A DNA stretch of 64,000 nucleotides, taken from Bacteroidota bacterium. GTDB taxonomy: Bacteria; Bacteroidota; Ignavibacteria; Palsa-1295. The notes under the pieces are model-generated. The model saw only the letters and a list, made by a program, of their open reading frames with translations. It did no database searches and was not told where the DNA came from. Below, piece after piece: positions 37,519 through 46,554 of this stretch; within the stretch, counting starts at the first letter, position 1, and each line of letters opens with the position of its first letter. The stretch is from contig JAUZNX010000001.1 of assembly GCA_030706745.1 (NCBI GenBank), positions 62,001 through 126,000 on the forward strand. The letters are read 5' to 3'. A program made the translations under genes and the position numbers.

Positions 37519-37746
37519 ATGGACTGGCAAGATTACATTCACTCGGTGCCCGGCATTCTCTCGGGAAAACCTGTCATTAAAGGCACTCGGATTTCGGTTG
37601 AACTTATTCTCCGGCTTCTTGCCGAGGGATGGACGGAAGCACAGATCCTCGATAATTATGAGGGCATCTCGCCAGAAGCGCTCCGGAGCTTTTTTGTCTT
37701 TGCGGCCGAAGGTCTCACCGAAGACAAAGTCTATCAATTTGGATGA
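37519..37746 (+). CDS. DUF433 antitoxin
   Basis: A 75-residue DUF433 protein (MDWQDYIHSVPGILSGKPVIKGTRIS, then LLAEGWTEAQILDNYEGIS), the helix-turn-helix family that commonly accompanies DUF5615 PIN-like toxins. I start at the ATG at 37519; a further in-frame start at 37474 adds 15 residues. The toxin-like frame begins 12 bases downstream. The gene appears intact. Confidence 0.85.
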   Translation: MDWQDYIHSVPGILSGKPVIKGTRISVELILRLLAEGWTEAQILDNYEGISPEALRSFFVFAAEGLTEDKVYQFG

Positions 37747-37758
37747 GATTATACCAGA

Positions 37759-38090
37759 GTGATTTTTCTCGCCGATGAGAATTTTCCCCGAAGTAGCGTT
37801 TTGCTTCTGCGAGAGGCGGGATTCGATGTCATTCGGATACAAGAAATAGCGCCCGCTACGGAGGATCCCGATGTGCTATCAACTGCCGTTGCTCAGCAAC
37901 GCATATTGCTAACCTTCGATCGCGATTTTGGCGAACTGATCTTTCACAAGAAGCTAACGCCGCCTCCCGCCGTGCTCCACTTCCGGTTCGATCCCTCGAG
38001 ATACTTCAGCAGGTTCTGCATGAGTTTGAAATCGAAGGTAATTACACCGTTGTCACGAGGCGGGGCGTTCGGCAGCGTCCATTAGTGTAA
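37759..38090 (+). pseudogene. Frameshifted DUF5615 PIN-like protein
   Basis: The first frame starts with MIFLADENFPRSSVLLLREAGFD and contains LLTFDRDFGEL, matching DUF5615 (PIN-like fold, acidic residues D6 and E7 and the DRDFGE site). Near 37985-38002 the frame shifts: the in-frame product ends in unrelated residues at 38085, while the neighbouring frame continues LEILQQVLHEFEIEGNYTVVTRRGVRQRPLV to a stop at 38090, the family C-terminus. A one-base indel has therefore separated the two parts. Confidence 0.75.
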
Positions 38091-38122
38091 GACTGTTATT
38101 CCAAGCCTTCGGTTTCAGCGGT

Positions 38123-39178
38123 CTATCGAAATTCCGCCATCAACTCCTCCAGCTTCGCACTTCCGGGACAAAGGGTTGTGTATGGCACTTGTGTCAGCGG
38201 CACATCCGCCGTGCCCATGATCTCATGCATATCGGGTTGAGCTTCATCGATAAACAGAATGCCGGTCGGGACCTTACCTTCTTGCTGATGCTCGTGCAAA
38301 TAGGCAAAGACCTTCGCTCGGTCACGCGGATCATAGCCTTCCGGAGTGTGTGTGAAGTGGACCACGGTGCCATCGTGCATCGTCACGGCCGTGTGTCCGT
38401 TGCGGCCGATACTCGCAATGAGTTCGTCGGCGGGAAAGACCACATCGGAATCGGTCACGTGATACTCGTGCTTGCGCGTGAAGGCATAGCTCTTCGTCGA
38501 TCCTTCGTGATCGTTAAACGTCACGCAGGGTGAAATCACGTCGATGAGCGCAAGGCCTTTGTGCTTGAAGGCCGCTTCGATGATCGGCACAAGCTGCTCT
38601 TTCTCACCGGAGAAGCTGCGCGCAACGAATGTCACACCCAAACTCAGTGCGAGCATGACAGGATCGATCGGCGACACTCGATTGGCTTCACCCTTCTTGC
38701 TTTTCGAGCCAATGTCAGCCGAGGCAGAGAACTGGCCCTTGGTCAGACCGTAAACGCCATTGTTCTCGATAATATAAACAATATTGAGATTGCGACGAAT
38801 GGCGTGCGCCAATTGTCCGATACCGATTGAAAGCGAATCGCCATCGCCGGAAATACCGATGGAAACGAGCGAGCGGTTCGCCGCGCCAGCGCCCGTCGCA
38901 ATGGCTGGCATGCGGCCGTGCGCGGAGTTGAAGCCATGCGCTCCGCTCACGAAATAGGTCGGAGTCTTTGAGGAGCAGCCGATTCCCGAGAATTTTGTCA
39001 TCTCGTGCGGCTTGATCGCAAGCTTCCACGCCGCCCTTGTGATCGCGGCGGTGACGCTATCGTGTCCGCAGCCGGCACAGAGCGTGCTCATCGCGCCTTC
39101 GTAGGCGCGCACGTTCAATCCGAGCGCGTTCTTTTCGAGGCTCGGATGGGTAACGATTGGTTTTACTATCGATGGCAC
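38123..39178 (-). CDS. 2-oxoacid:ferredoxin oxidoreductase, beta subunit (set 1)
   Basis: Thiamine diphosphate-binding subunit of a KorAB/OorAB-type enzyme that decarboxylates a 2-oxoacid and reduces ferredoxin. CAGCGHDSVTAAITRAAW is near the start, and the TPP motif is GISGDGDSLSIGIGQLAHAIRRN, followed by NNGVYGLTKGQFS. The substrate, 2-oxoglutarate or another, is not determined. The gene follows the VOC gene after 29 bases. A divergent copy of the same subunit is at 46555-47598. Confidence 0.9.
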   Translation of the reverse strand: MPSIVKPIVTHPSLEKNALGLNVRAYEGAMSTLCAGCGHDSVTAAITRAAWKLAIKPHEMTKFSGIGCSSKTPTYFVSGAHGFNSAHGRMPAIATGAGAANRSLVSIGISGDGDSLSIGIGQLAHAIRRNLNIVYIIENNGVYGLTKGQFSASADIGSKSKKGEANRVSPIDPVMLALSLGVTFVARSFSGEKEQLVPIIEAAFKHKGLALIDVISPCVTFNDHEGSTKSYAFTRKHEYHVTDSDVVFPADELIASIGRNGHTAVTMHDGTVVHFTHTPEGYDPRDRAKVFAYLHEHQQEGKVPTGILFIDEAQPDMHEIMGTADVPLTQVPYTTLCPGSAKLEELMAEFR

Positions 39179-39207
39179 GGTGTGATCTTCCTCTGATAAA
39201 CAGTTAT

Positions 39208-39624
39208 TTAGTGTCCAAACGTCTTTCGTCCGATCATCTCAGAAAATCTGAGAAAATATCCGTCCGGGTCCAAAACATGAATTTCGATCTCGCCAACAAA
39301 TTCATTGCCAGCCCTCCGCCAGGTTTCTTCGATGTCTCTGTGGATCGGATAGTTATGATCACTGAGCTTTGCGGCGAGCAACTTGAGATTCTTCGTCGTA
39401 ATCTGGAAATTGATTCCACGCCCATACGGAGCCTCCAAGGGGCCCGTCGAAGCCCATCCTGTATTCTGCTCCTGGATCATCAACTGTGCACTTCCATAGG
39501 AGAGAAGGGCAAAAGATGGATTTGAACGGTCATACTCAAGCTCGAACCCTAAGATATTTGTATAAAAGTCTAAGCTTCTATCATAATTTGACACGTCAAG
39601 CTCAGGTACTAATGCGTTGAACAT
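39208..39624 (-). CDS. VOC-family (glyoxalase/bleomycin-resistance fold) protein
   Basis: A 138-residue protein with two beta-alpha-beta-beta-beta modules: VPELDVSNYDRSLDFYTNILGFELEY at the N-terminus and GEIEIHVLDPDGYFLRFSE at the C-terminus, the usual metal-binding acid near the end. The ATG overlaps the korA stop (TAATG), with a GGAGGAATA ribosome site inside the end of korA, so translation is coupled. A position between the alpha and beta subunits of an oxoacid oxidoreductase is unusual. Enzyme activity is unknown. Confidence 0.85.
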   Translation of the reverse strand: MFNALVPELDVSNYDRSLDFYTNILGFELEYDRSNPSFALLSYGSAQLMIQEQNTGWASTGPLEAPYGRGINFQITTKNLKLLAAKLSDHNYPIHRDIEETWRRAGNEFVGEIEIHVLDPDGYFLRFSEMIGRKTFGH

Positions 39625-41483
39625 TATTCCTCCATTAAGATACCGCCGCTCAGCTCTGGCACGACGTGCTTGCCTTCCTTGTGCTGAATCGCTTCGATGA
39701 CTGTTCGTGCCGAGAGTGGGAATCCGCCATACTCGCGGATCGAGAGCAGCTTCTCCTTCGGCGTCTTTGTTTCGAGGATCAGGAGCGAGCGAAGCTGCCC
39801 ATCGCGGTTTTGTTCGACCACATAACAGACGTCATGCCGCCGAAGGAATTGCTCGACCTCGCGACCAAATGGGAACCCACGAATGCGCATGTAGTCTGCC
39901 GCGACACCGTCCTGTTCGAGAATATCGATCGCTTCGCGGCAAGCCGCATCGCAACCGCCGACGCTGATAATTCCGATCGACGCGCAATGTCCCGTTCCAT
40001 CGACGAAATGAAGCTTGTTCTTCACAAATACCGCCTCCGGCACAGACTTCGCCGCCGCGTGATGCTTGCTGAGCAGCCGGTCCATCACTTCCTGATATTC
40101 CGATGGCGTTTCGGTGTAGCCGCCTAAACGGTTGTGCCCCGAACCGCGTGTGAAAAATGCCCCCTTCGAGTTAACACCTGGAAGCGTACGCGCGGCAACG
40201 AAGTTTTCATCCACAGGTGAGTACCGATAGAAGCTCGTGAGCTGATCGATCTCTTCGGTCGTCAGCACCTTGCCGCGGTTTGGCTTGTAGTTATCATCCC
40301 ATGTGAAGCGGTCAGTGACCCAATCGTTCATGCCGATATCCAGATCGGAAAGCATGAAGACCGGCGTCTGAAATTGCTCGGCCAAATCGAACGACTTGAC
40401 GGCAAACTCGAAACACTCGGTCGGATTTGCCGGGAAGAGCAGGATGTGTTTTGTATCGCCGTGCGAAGCATACGCGCACAGAAGGATGTCCGACTGCTGC
40501 GTGCGCGTCGGCATCCCGGTCGAAGGACCGGTGCGCTGTACATCCATGATCACAGCGGGAATCTCCGCGTAGTATGCAAATCCGATCAACTCGTTCATCA
40601 GCGAAATACCCGGGCCCGAAGTAGCCGTAAACGATCTCGCGCCAGCCCACGAGGCACCGATCACCATGCCGATAGCAGCGAGTTCGTCCTCAGCTTGCAG
40701 GAATACGTAGTTGTTCTTCTTGGTCTCCGGATCGACGCGATACCGGTCCGCGAAGCTCTTGAATGCATCCATCACCGATGTCGAAGGTGTGATCGGATAC
40801 CACGCAGCGACCGTCGCGCCGGCATAGATCGCACCGAGTGCGGAGGCGGTGTTGCCATCGATCAGAATCTTATTCTTATTTCCGTCCATCTTCTCGCAAT
40901 GGAAGGGAAGCGGACACGCGAATTGCTTTTGCGCAAACTCGTAGCCTGCCTGCAGTGCCTTTTTGTTCGCATCGAGCAGCGCTTGTTTCTTGCCGAACGA
41001 CTCTTTGATCAGCTCTCCAATGATCTCCATATCCAGACCGAGCAGCGCGGCGAGCGAACCGGAGTACATGATGTTCTTCATGAGAATGCGCGCACGCGGC
41101 TCGGGCACTGTCTTCGTGAGCATCTCCGAAAGCGGCACGCCAAGGAACGTCACATCGTCGCGGTAGAGCTCATTCGGAAGCGGCCAGGAGGAGTCATAGA
41201 GAAGATATCCGCCGGAGCGCACTTCCGCGACGTCCTTCGCGTAGGTCTGTCCGTTCATCGCGACCATCAAGTCGTAATCCAACGCACGGGCGCCGTAACC
41301 TTTGGCGCTCACGCGGATCTCGTACCACGTTGGGAGCCCCTGAATATTGGATGGGAAGAGGTTCTTGCCCGCGACGGGAATGCCCATGCGAAACATAGTC
41401 TGCATCAGCAGTCCATTGGCGCTGGCCGAACCCGTCCCATTGACGTTGGCAAGCTTGATAGCGAAATCGTTAATACCTGGCAT
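39624..41483 (-). CDS. 2-oxoacid:ferredoxin oxidoreductase, alpha subunit (set 1)
   Basis: Fused gamma-alpha subunit of a KorA type, 619 residues. The gamma domain opens MPGINDFAIKLANVNGTGS and GYGARALDYDLMVAMN. The alpha domain has NTASALGAIYAGATVAAWYPITPSTS, DELAAIGMVIGASWAGARSFTATSGPG and QRTGPSTGMPT, all family signatures. It pairs with the beta subunit at 38123-39178. The stop overlaps the VOC gene start. A truncated korA-like fragment lies just upstream. Confidence 0.93.
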   Translation of the reverse strand: MPGINDFAIKLANVNGTGSASANGLLMQTMFRMGIPVAGKNLFPSNIQGLPTWYEIRVSAKGYGARALDYDLMVAMNGQTYAKDVAEVRSGGYLLYDSSWPLPNELYRDDVTFLGVPLSEMLTKTVPEPRARILMKNIMYSGSLAALLGLDMEIIGELIKESFGKKQALLDANKKALQAGYEFAQKQFACPLPFHCEKMDGNKNKILIDGNTASALGAIYAGATVAAWYPITPSTSVMDAFKSFADRYRVDPETKKNNYVFLQAEDELAAIGMVIGASWAGARSFTATSGPGISLMNELIGFAYYAEIPAVIMDVQRTGPSTGMPTRTQQSDILLCAYASHGDTKHILLFPANPTECFEFAVKSFDLAEQFQTPVFMLSDLDIGMNDWVTDRFTWDDNYKPNRGKVLTTEEIDQLTSFYRYSPVDENFVAARTLPGVNSKGAFFTRGSGHNRLGGYTETPSEYQEVMDRLLSKHHAAAKSVPEAVFVKNKLHFVDGTGHCASIGIISVGGCDAACREAIDILEQDGVAADYMRIRGFPFGREVEQFLRRHDVCYVVEQNRDGQLRSLLILETKTPKEKLLSIREYGGFPLSARTVIEAIQHKEGKHVVPELSGGILMEE

Positions 41484-41950
41484 TATTTCAATAATTCGGC
41501 GGATAGGCGATCATCCATGGTGCATGAGTCCTCGCGAACGCGGGGATCATCCACGGGCGGTCATAACAAAGCCGAGAGACAGCTTACTCCGCGCCGGGCC
41601 ACGAAAACAGGTGAAACGGCGAGGGGTTCCGGGAGGAAGCTGATTCAAGCTCTTATCGCGCGTCGAACCCGTCACATTGACGTTGGCGAGCTTGATCGCA
41701 AAACCGGCACTATAGGTCAGGAATTATGGTAAGTCACCGAGGGCGCAGAACACCGGTAGAAGGGTGTTGCTCCGCGGAATGGGCAGGTGCAGATGATTTC
41801 GCGTAACTACTCCGCCCAGGTAGTGGAAAGCCGAATGCGACAGAATTCAGAATCTGAGTCAACAATCCAATGAGATGCCGATACTTTTGGGATGGTTGTG
41901 TGTTCTTTTTTAGGAGTTGATGCATTTGGGGTAACAAACGTTCGGAAACC
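41484..41950. other. Intergenic region with korA remnant
   Basis: 467 bases separate the start of korA (leftward) and the start of a T9SS gene (rightward). The part at 41641-41735 is a damaged copy of the korA 5' end. I see GATCATCC copies and a GC-rich inverted repeat at about 41505-41560, and no gene in the rest. Confidence 0.55.
41641..41735 (-). pseudogene. Truncated korA-like fragment
   Basis: Read leftward, this stretch encodes GFAIKLANVNVTGSTRDKS, which matches the N-terminus of the adjacent korA (DFAIKLANVNGTGSASANG) at DNA and protein level. There is no ribosome site or open gene downstream. It is most simply the remnant of a tandem korA copy. Confidence 0.7.
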
Positions 41951-44071
41951 ATGCGTACCACACTTTGTCTTGCGATCGCAATCGCCTGCTCAGTCAGCCT
42001 TCGCGCCCAAAATTGCTCCCACACCTCAACGGGCTATTATTCGATCACCGATCTTGCCAAGAATCACGACGAAGTAGCCGGGCTCTATCCGTACGGTTCG
42101 AATAGTGGGGATGGCGGAGTCCACGATGAGGAAGGGTTCCAGCGGGCCGCGACGATTGTCCCACTAAACACGAATGGCTTCGTCGATAGCCTACACGGCA
42201 AGATCGTTATGATCGCCTTCGGTATGCGCGAACGCATGGCTGAAGCATCAGAGTTCAAGCACATGATCGATACCTTCGCACAAAAGAACACTGCCTTGCA
42301 ATTTATCGATTGTTCGCAGCCGGGCATGGATGTCGAACAGTTTTTGACCTCTGGACAGGCTTGGAATAATATTTTAGCATCCTTGAGCACTGCTGGAGCA
42401 ACACCGAAGCAGGTGCAGGCAATGTGGTTCGAAGATATCTTGTTGCGGCAAACCGATACGCTTTTTTATCGCTATGCTGACACCCTCAAAAACTATTACG
42501 TTCAGGTCTTTCAAAAGCTCCATCAATTATTTCCGAATCTGAAGAACTGCTACCTTACTAGCAGCGCGTATGCGGGGTATGCGACTACGGGCGTTATTCG
42601 GGAGCCGTACGCGTATCAAACTGGATGGGCAGTCAAGTGGCTAATTCAAGAGCAGATCAATCACGATGCATCTTTGCTATTTTCCATCACTGGAGGACCG
42701 ATGCCACAAACAGAGAACGTTCCCTGGCTTGCGTGGGGGCCATACTTTTGGGCAGATGGTACCCGGACATGGATGGACACTACGCTAAGGTGGTTCTGCC
42801 CAACCGATTTCGACACTGATGGTGTCACGCTGGCCGGAGCAGGAAAAGTCAAAGCAGCGAAGATGCTATTTCAATTTTTTACTCACGATGGGAGTTCTGT
42901 CGGCTGGTTTACCAATACCATCATAAAGTATTGGAACATAGTGCAGCTTATTTCGCCGCAAGTTTTTGATACGATCTATTCCGATACGATTCATTTTAAG
43001 TGGAACCGAGTGCCTGGCGCAATAGAATATCTTCTAGAATATGATGGATCAGGTATTTACCGTGGGCCTGATACTGCATTCGATTTTCGTGGGTATTCTC
43101 CTGGCCCACGTTATTGGGGGGTAGTGGCGCTTGATGATTCCGGTCGTAGTATTGCTTCGACTCCGTCAGGCTTACTGGAGTATTTTCCTCTTGGATACCC
43201 AATAAGCTTAGTCTTGCCTCCGAATGGCGCTACCAATGTCGGTGAGCCAGTCGAACGCGAATGGGACATCATAACCTATCATGATTACCGCTATTACGCG
43301 GATTATGCAACCATCTTCATTTCGACAGATTCTTTTGAGCTCGTCACAAATTGTTGGTACGGCGAGTATGGGTACGACGCCTACAAAAGTAATCAAGCAT
43401 CCGGGCATTTATTGCCATCAACAACGTACTATTGGATGGCGAGGTCATACAATTATGGTGCGTTCACACCGGTCTGGAGATTCACGACATCGGCTGCGGA
43501 TGCTCCCTTTAACCTATATCCTCGCAATGGTTCTGATTCTATTCCAACGCCGATCAGGCTTAGTTGGGATATCGCGGATCAGCCAAAAGGTGGGCGAGCA
43601 GAAATTGCGAAGGATCCCCAGCTCACACAAATCGTCATAATTGATTCGATTAATGGCCAATACATCACACTTGATACGATGACGACGTATTACTGGCACG
43701 TAATTAATACCAAAACAGGTGAAACCACCGATACCGAAGTATTTAGAACGGGTCACCGGCACGACACTACACAGATGTTTTCTTCCGTCGATCTGAAAAA
43801 GGAAGACCCAAACATAAGAACTAGTAGCACTTCGCCGAACCCCTTCACTCGCTCAACGACGCTACACTTTTTAGTAGGGCAAGCAAGCTTTGCGACTCTG
43901 GAGGTCTTCGACGCCACAGGCCGGGAGGTGAGACATGTGAACGAAGGTATAATGGATGCGGGCGAGCATGACATCGAGTTCGATCGGCACGATTTGCTTG
44001 CGGGTGTGTACTTCTATCGCTTAATCACGAATGACAATGAACAAGCCGGCACGATGGTGATTAGCAACTAA
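41951..44071 (+). CDS. Secreted protein with T9SS sorting domain
   Basis: A 706-residue protein with a signal peptide (MRTTLCLAIAIACSVSLRAQ). The first ~320 residues are an unrecognised domain with many aromatic residues (FIDCSQPGMD, WFEDILLRQTD, PWLAWGPYFW). The middle resembles fibronectin-like modules (YPISLVLPPNGATNVGEP, YPRNGSDSIPTPIRLSW). The C-terminus is a T9SS sorting domain (TSPNPFTRSTTLHF ... LLAGVYFYRL). A degenerate relative of its codons lies on the other strand at 44140-44192. Confidence 0.85.
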   Translation: MRTTLCLAIAIACSVSLRAQNCSHTSTGYYSITDLAKNHDEVAGLYPYGSNSGDGGVHDEEGFQRAATIVPLNTNGFVDSLHGKIVMIAFGMRERMAEASEFKHMIDTFAQKNTALQFIDCSQPGMDVEQFLTSGQAWNNILASLSTAGATPKQVQAMWFEDILLRQTDTLFYRYADTLKNYYVQVFQKLHQLFPNLKNCYLTSSAYAGYATTGVIREPYAYQTGWAVKWLIQEQINHDASLLFSITGGPMPQTENVPWLAWGPYFWADGTRTWMDTTLRWFCPTDFDTDGVTLAGAGKVKAAKMLFQFFTHDGSSVGWFTNTIIKYWNIVQLISPQVFDTIYSDTIHFKWNRVPGAIEYLLEYDGSGIYRGPDTAFDFRGYSPGPRYWGVVALDDSGRSIASTPSGLLEYFPLGYPISLVLPPNGATNVGEPVEREWDIITYHDYRYYADYATIFISTDSFELVTNCWYGEYGYDAYKSNQASGHLLPSTTYYWMARSYNYGAFTPVWRFTTSAADAPFNLYPRNGSDSIPTPIRLSWDIADQPKGGRAEIAKDPQLTQIVIIDSINGQYITLDTMTTYYWHVINTKTGETTDTEVFRTGHRHDTTQMFSSVDLKKEDPNIRTSSTSPNPFTRSTTLHFLVGQASFATLEVFDATGREVRHVNEGIMDAGEHDIEFDRHDLLAGVYFYRLITNDNEQAGTMVISN

Positions 44072-44237
44072 GTTGTCTTGAGCGGCAACGAAGTCATGCA
44101 CTTCCAAAGTCTGCATCGAGTAACCCTTCGCCGCCACATTTATCATCGCCTGTCCAAGCTGGCTGAGGAATGATGCTCGGCTGAGAACAATCAACTATAG
44201 CAAAGAGTGTGGTCGTCGGCTCGGAAGACAGATCTGC
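44072..44237 (-). pseudogene. Possible degenerate relative of the 41951 gene
   Basis: Leftward, GATTGTTCTCAGCCGAGCAT (44192-44173) resembles 42308-42327 of the preceding gene (18 of 20 bases), and TTGGACAGGCGATGATAA (44157-44140) resembles 42352-42369. The implied residues, FLSQLGQAMINVAAKGYS, also parallel FLTSGQAWNNILASLST. The two pieces lie in the same order but in different frames. I read this as decayed, inverted coding DNA; the match is short. Confidence 0.35.
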
Positions 44238-46535
44238 TTAATTGAACTGCGCGGCGCGGATCAGCAGATCTTCCAATCCCGGCTCCTTCGGGTTGCGAGG
44301 TTTTCCCGGATGAATGATGGAGACCTGGCAGCCTTCGGCCGCTTCGACCAATTGGCGGAACGTACCGGCGCTCGGGTCGGCGATGTGGGCCTGCTTCTCT
44401 GCGTTATAGGCAAACATCTTGTTGTTGACCTGCGTACACTCATTACACGTGGTGCATCGGGATGTCTCGATGTATGGGTCGTCGCCGTGACTTTCTTCAA
44501 CTATAGCGACAGCAACTTCGGCAACCATCACTGGTTGCGCGGGAGCCGCAGTTGGCTCTATCACAGGCTGTACTGTTAATGCAGGCGCGGCACCGAGTGC
44601 CCTGATCTGCTCGGCATGTCGCTCCTCGGCGCGCGCCTCGGCGAGGCGTTCCGCGAGTGCAGCGTGTGAGTTGTTAATCCCACCCAACTCTTGCAGACTG
44701 CGCCATAAGTTCTGGGATCGACGCGTCTCTTCGAATGCACGGCGATTGACAATGGCCCGCATCATACGGGATCCACTGTCAATGAGCGTGATGAACGGTA
44801 CTGAGTTTGGAAGACTCTGGGGTTTTAGTCGAAGCGATTCGGGAATCGCGATCATCGCATCATTCCAATCGCCCTCAGGCACGATCGCGAAATGCTCTCG
44901 GAAGCGGTCATCCATCGCGATAAAGTCAGCGAGTGTAAATGCGACTTGCTCCGTGCATGATTGATGCGTTGCGCTCTCGTATTCGAACGCATGCACTGGC
45001 CAGCCATCCTCGGGGCTGGGATTATCATCAATGACAAGCCGGGTCGCCCAGTCCGCGCCAGCGGCGGGATCGAAGACGATCGTCGGAAACGCTCGCGACT
45101 CCACTGCGGCTGCAGCAACAAGGTACGCGGGCACGTCTCCATTATGACCGGTCGAGCCTGAGAACACACTGAAGAATGCTGGGCCGCTGTACGACATGCC
45201 GCGCAGTAATGCGTCCCGCAAACGGAACAACTGCGATGCACTCGATTGCAGCACGAATACATCGGTCAAACTGATCGCGGTGTCAAGCATTTGGCGGGAG
45301 CGCGATGCCAGGGCAAGATGTCGCTCCGGTACGGCGAGTGTTGCTCGTCCGATCGCCGATGGCTCAAGTAAGTCGTCCGTTTGAACGACGACTCGAATCG
45401 GAAGTCCCGTTGATAACGCTTCTACAATCTGCAACGACTCTTCGGCGCTGAGCTCCGAGCTGTTCTTGCATACCAGATAGTCCGGCAACGTTGCGAGAAG
45501 ACTGGCGTCGAGCCCACCGATTCCAAAATCCTCGAAGATCGAGTCGTGCGATGGAGCGCCGGTAGAATCAGTGTCGATCGCCTTTCCTGATTCGCGGTAT
45601 TCGCCATTGACTTCCAACTCCGCGATTGCGAGAGCCTTCAGCAGATCGACGGCTTCGCGACGGCGCTCTTTGTAGGCCTGCAAAGCATCAGCACAGTTGT
45701 AGAACACGAAGCTATGGACCTTGGCGTCCTGGGCGACCTGGCTGCGTGGCGCCTCGTAAAATCGCTGCCCTTCGAGTACGTCAATGACACCCTGGATCCG
45801 TTTGCGGCGAGACTCGGAAAGTGCGATACCCGGTTTCGCCTCGATCAGGAGGCGCGACATCAGATCGAAATCAAACGTCGTTGCGAACGATGTTCCGTCT
45901 TGCGCTGCGATCCCAGCCTTGAGGCGCTCGGGCGAGCGGCCTCGGTCGGAACTTGCGAGTTCGGCATCCAGAATGCCGTGAAGCTTCAGCAGGAGTCGAT
46001 CGGCCTTTGCGCGAAACGCTTTGGTCTTGCTCGCCTGGACTACGCTCCACACATGGCGCGCCGCACGGGAAGGCAATGCGAACTCCACATCCACAAGTTC
46101 ACCTCGTGCTTTGAACAGGTCCCATAATCGTTTGGCGGAGTCCGCAACGGTTAGGTCTTCGAGGGCCAGCCGGGTTGCCGCCGCGTTCCAAAGCGCCTTG
46201 AAATCGGTCGTTGTGCCATTCGTGCGCCCGCCGAGGTGGGACAATTCTTTGCGCACTTCGCGTTCGATTTGGTAGCCCTGCTGTGCGACGCGGTCGCGAT
46301 CTTTATCATCTAGTGCCTCGACGGCATCGTCCACGAGTCCACTGAGCGAGAGAATGGCGCGATCTGGCGATCCATCCGTGTTGAGCACGATCGGGAAATC
46401 GTAGCGGAGTGCGCTGAGGTCCGCATAACGCGCAAACAACGCCGGTCGATAGCCTTGCTCCAGCGGCTTGAGTCCTGAGCCATTATGCTGGCCTGTGAGG
46501 TAGAACGCGATCTGATCTTGAGCTTTCACTTCCAT
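44238..46535 (-). CDS. Large ferredoxin-domain protein of the kor operon
   Basis: A 765-residue protein starting at the ATG at 46535 (MEVKAQDQIAFYL), 20 bases after the korB stop; an earlier in-frame ATG lies inside korB. The N-terminal ~450 residues are mainly helical and unrecognised. The region around residues 455-640 (LPIRVVVQTDD, VFVLQSSASQLFRLRDALLRG, MSYSGPAFFSVFSGS, FPTIVFDP) parallels the C-terminal domain of pyruvate:ferredoxin oxidoreductase but lacks the TPP-binding GDG. The last ~65 residues hold one Cys4 cluster motif (CTTCNEC then EGCQVSIIHPG). It probably accepts electrons from the adjacent oxidoreductase; this is inference. Confidence 0.7.
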   Translation of the reverse strand: MEVKAQDQIAFYLTGQHNGSGLKPLEQGYRPALFARYADLSALRYDFPIVLNTDGSPDRAILSLSGLVDDAVEALDDKDRDRVAQQGYQIEREVRKELSHLGGRTNGTTTDFKALWNAAATRLALEDLTVADSAKRLWDLFKARGELVDVEFALPSRAARHVWSVVQASKTKAFRAKADRLLLKLHGILDAELASSDRGRSPERLKAGIAAQDGTSFATTFDFDLMSRLLIEAKPGIALSESRRKRIQGVIDVLEGQRFYEAPRSQVAQDAKVHSFVFYNCADALQAYKERRREAVDLLKALAIAELEVNGEYRESGKAIDTDSTGAPSHDSIFEDFGIGGLDASLLATLPDYLVCKNSSELSAEESLQIVEALSTGLPIRVVVQTDDLLEPSAIGRATLAVPERHLALASRSRQMLDTAISLTDVFVLQSSASQLFRLRDALLRGMSYSGPAFFSVFSGSTGHNGDVPAYLVAAAAVESRAFPTIVFDPAAGADWATRLVIDDNPSPEDGWPVHAFEYESATHQSCTEQVAFTLADFIAMDDRFREHFAIVPEGDWNDAMIAIPESLRLKPQSLPNSVPFITLIDSGSRMMRAIVNRRAFEETRRSQNLWRSLQELGGINNSHAALAERLAEARAEERHAEQIRALGAAPALTVQPVIEPTAAPAQPVMVAEVAVAIVEESHGDDPYIETSRCTTCNECTQVNNKMFAYNAEKQAHIADPSAGTFRQLVEAAEGCQVSIIHPGKPRNPKEPGLEDLLIRAAQFN

Positions 46536-46554
46536 GTCATACTCCAATGCGGCC

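Noticed and set aside
40374-41732. Long rightward frame of about 450 residues across korA
   Set aside because: It is antisense to a clear korA and has no recognisable domain; basic and Cys/Arg-rich composition is typical of antisense shadow.
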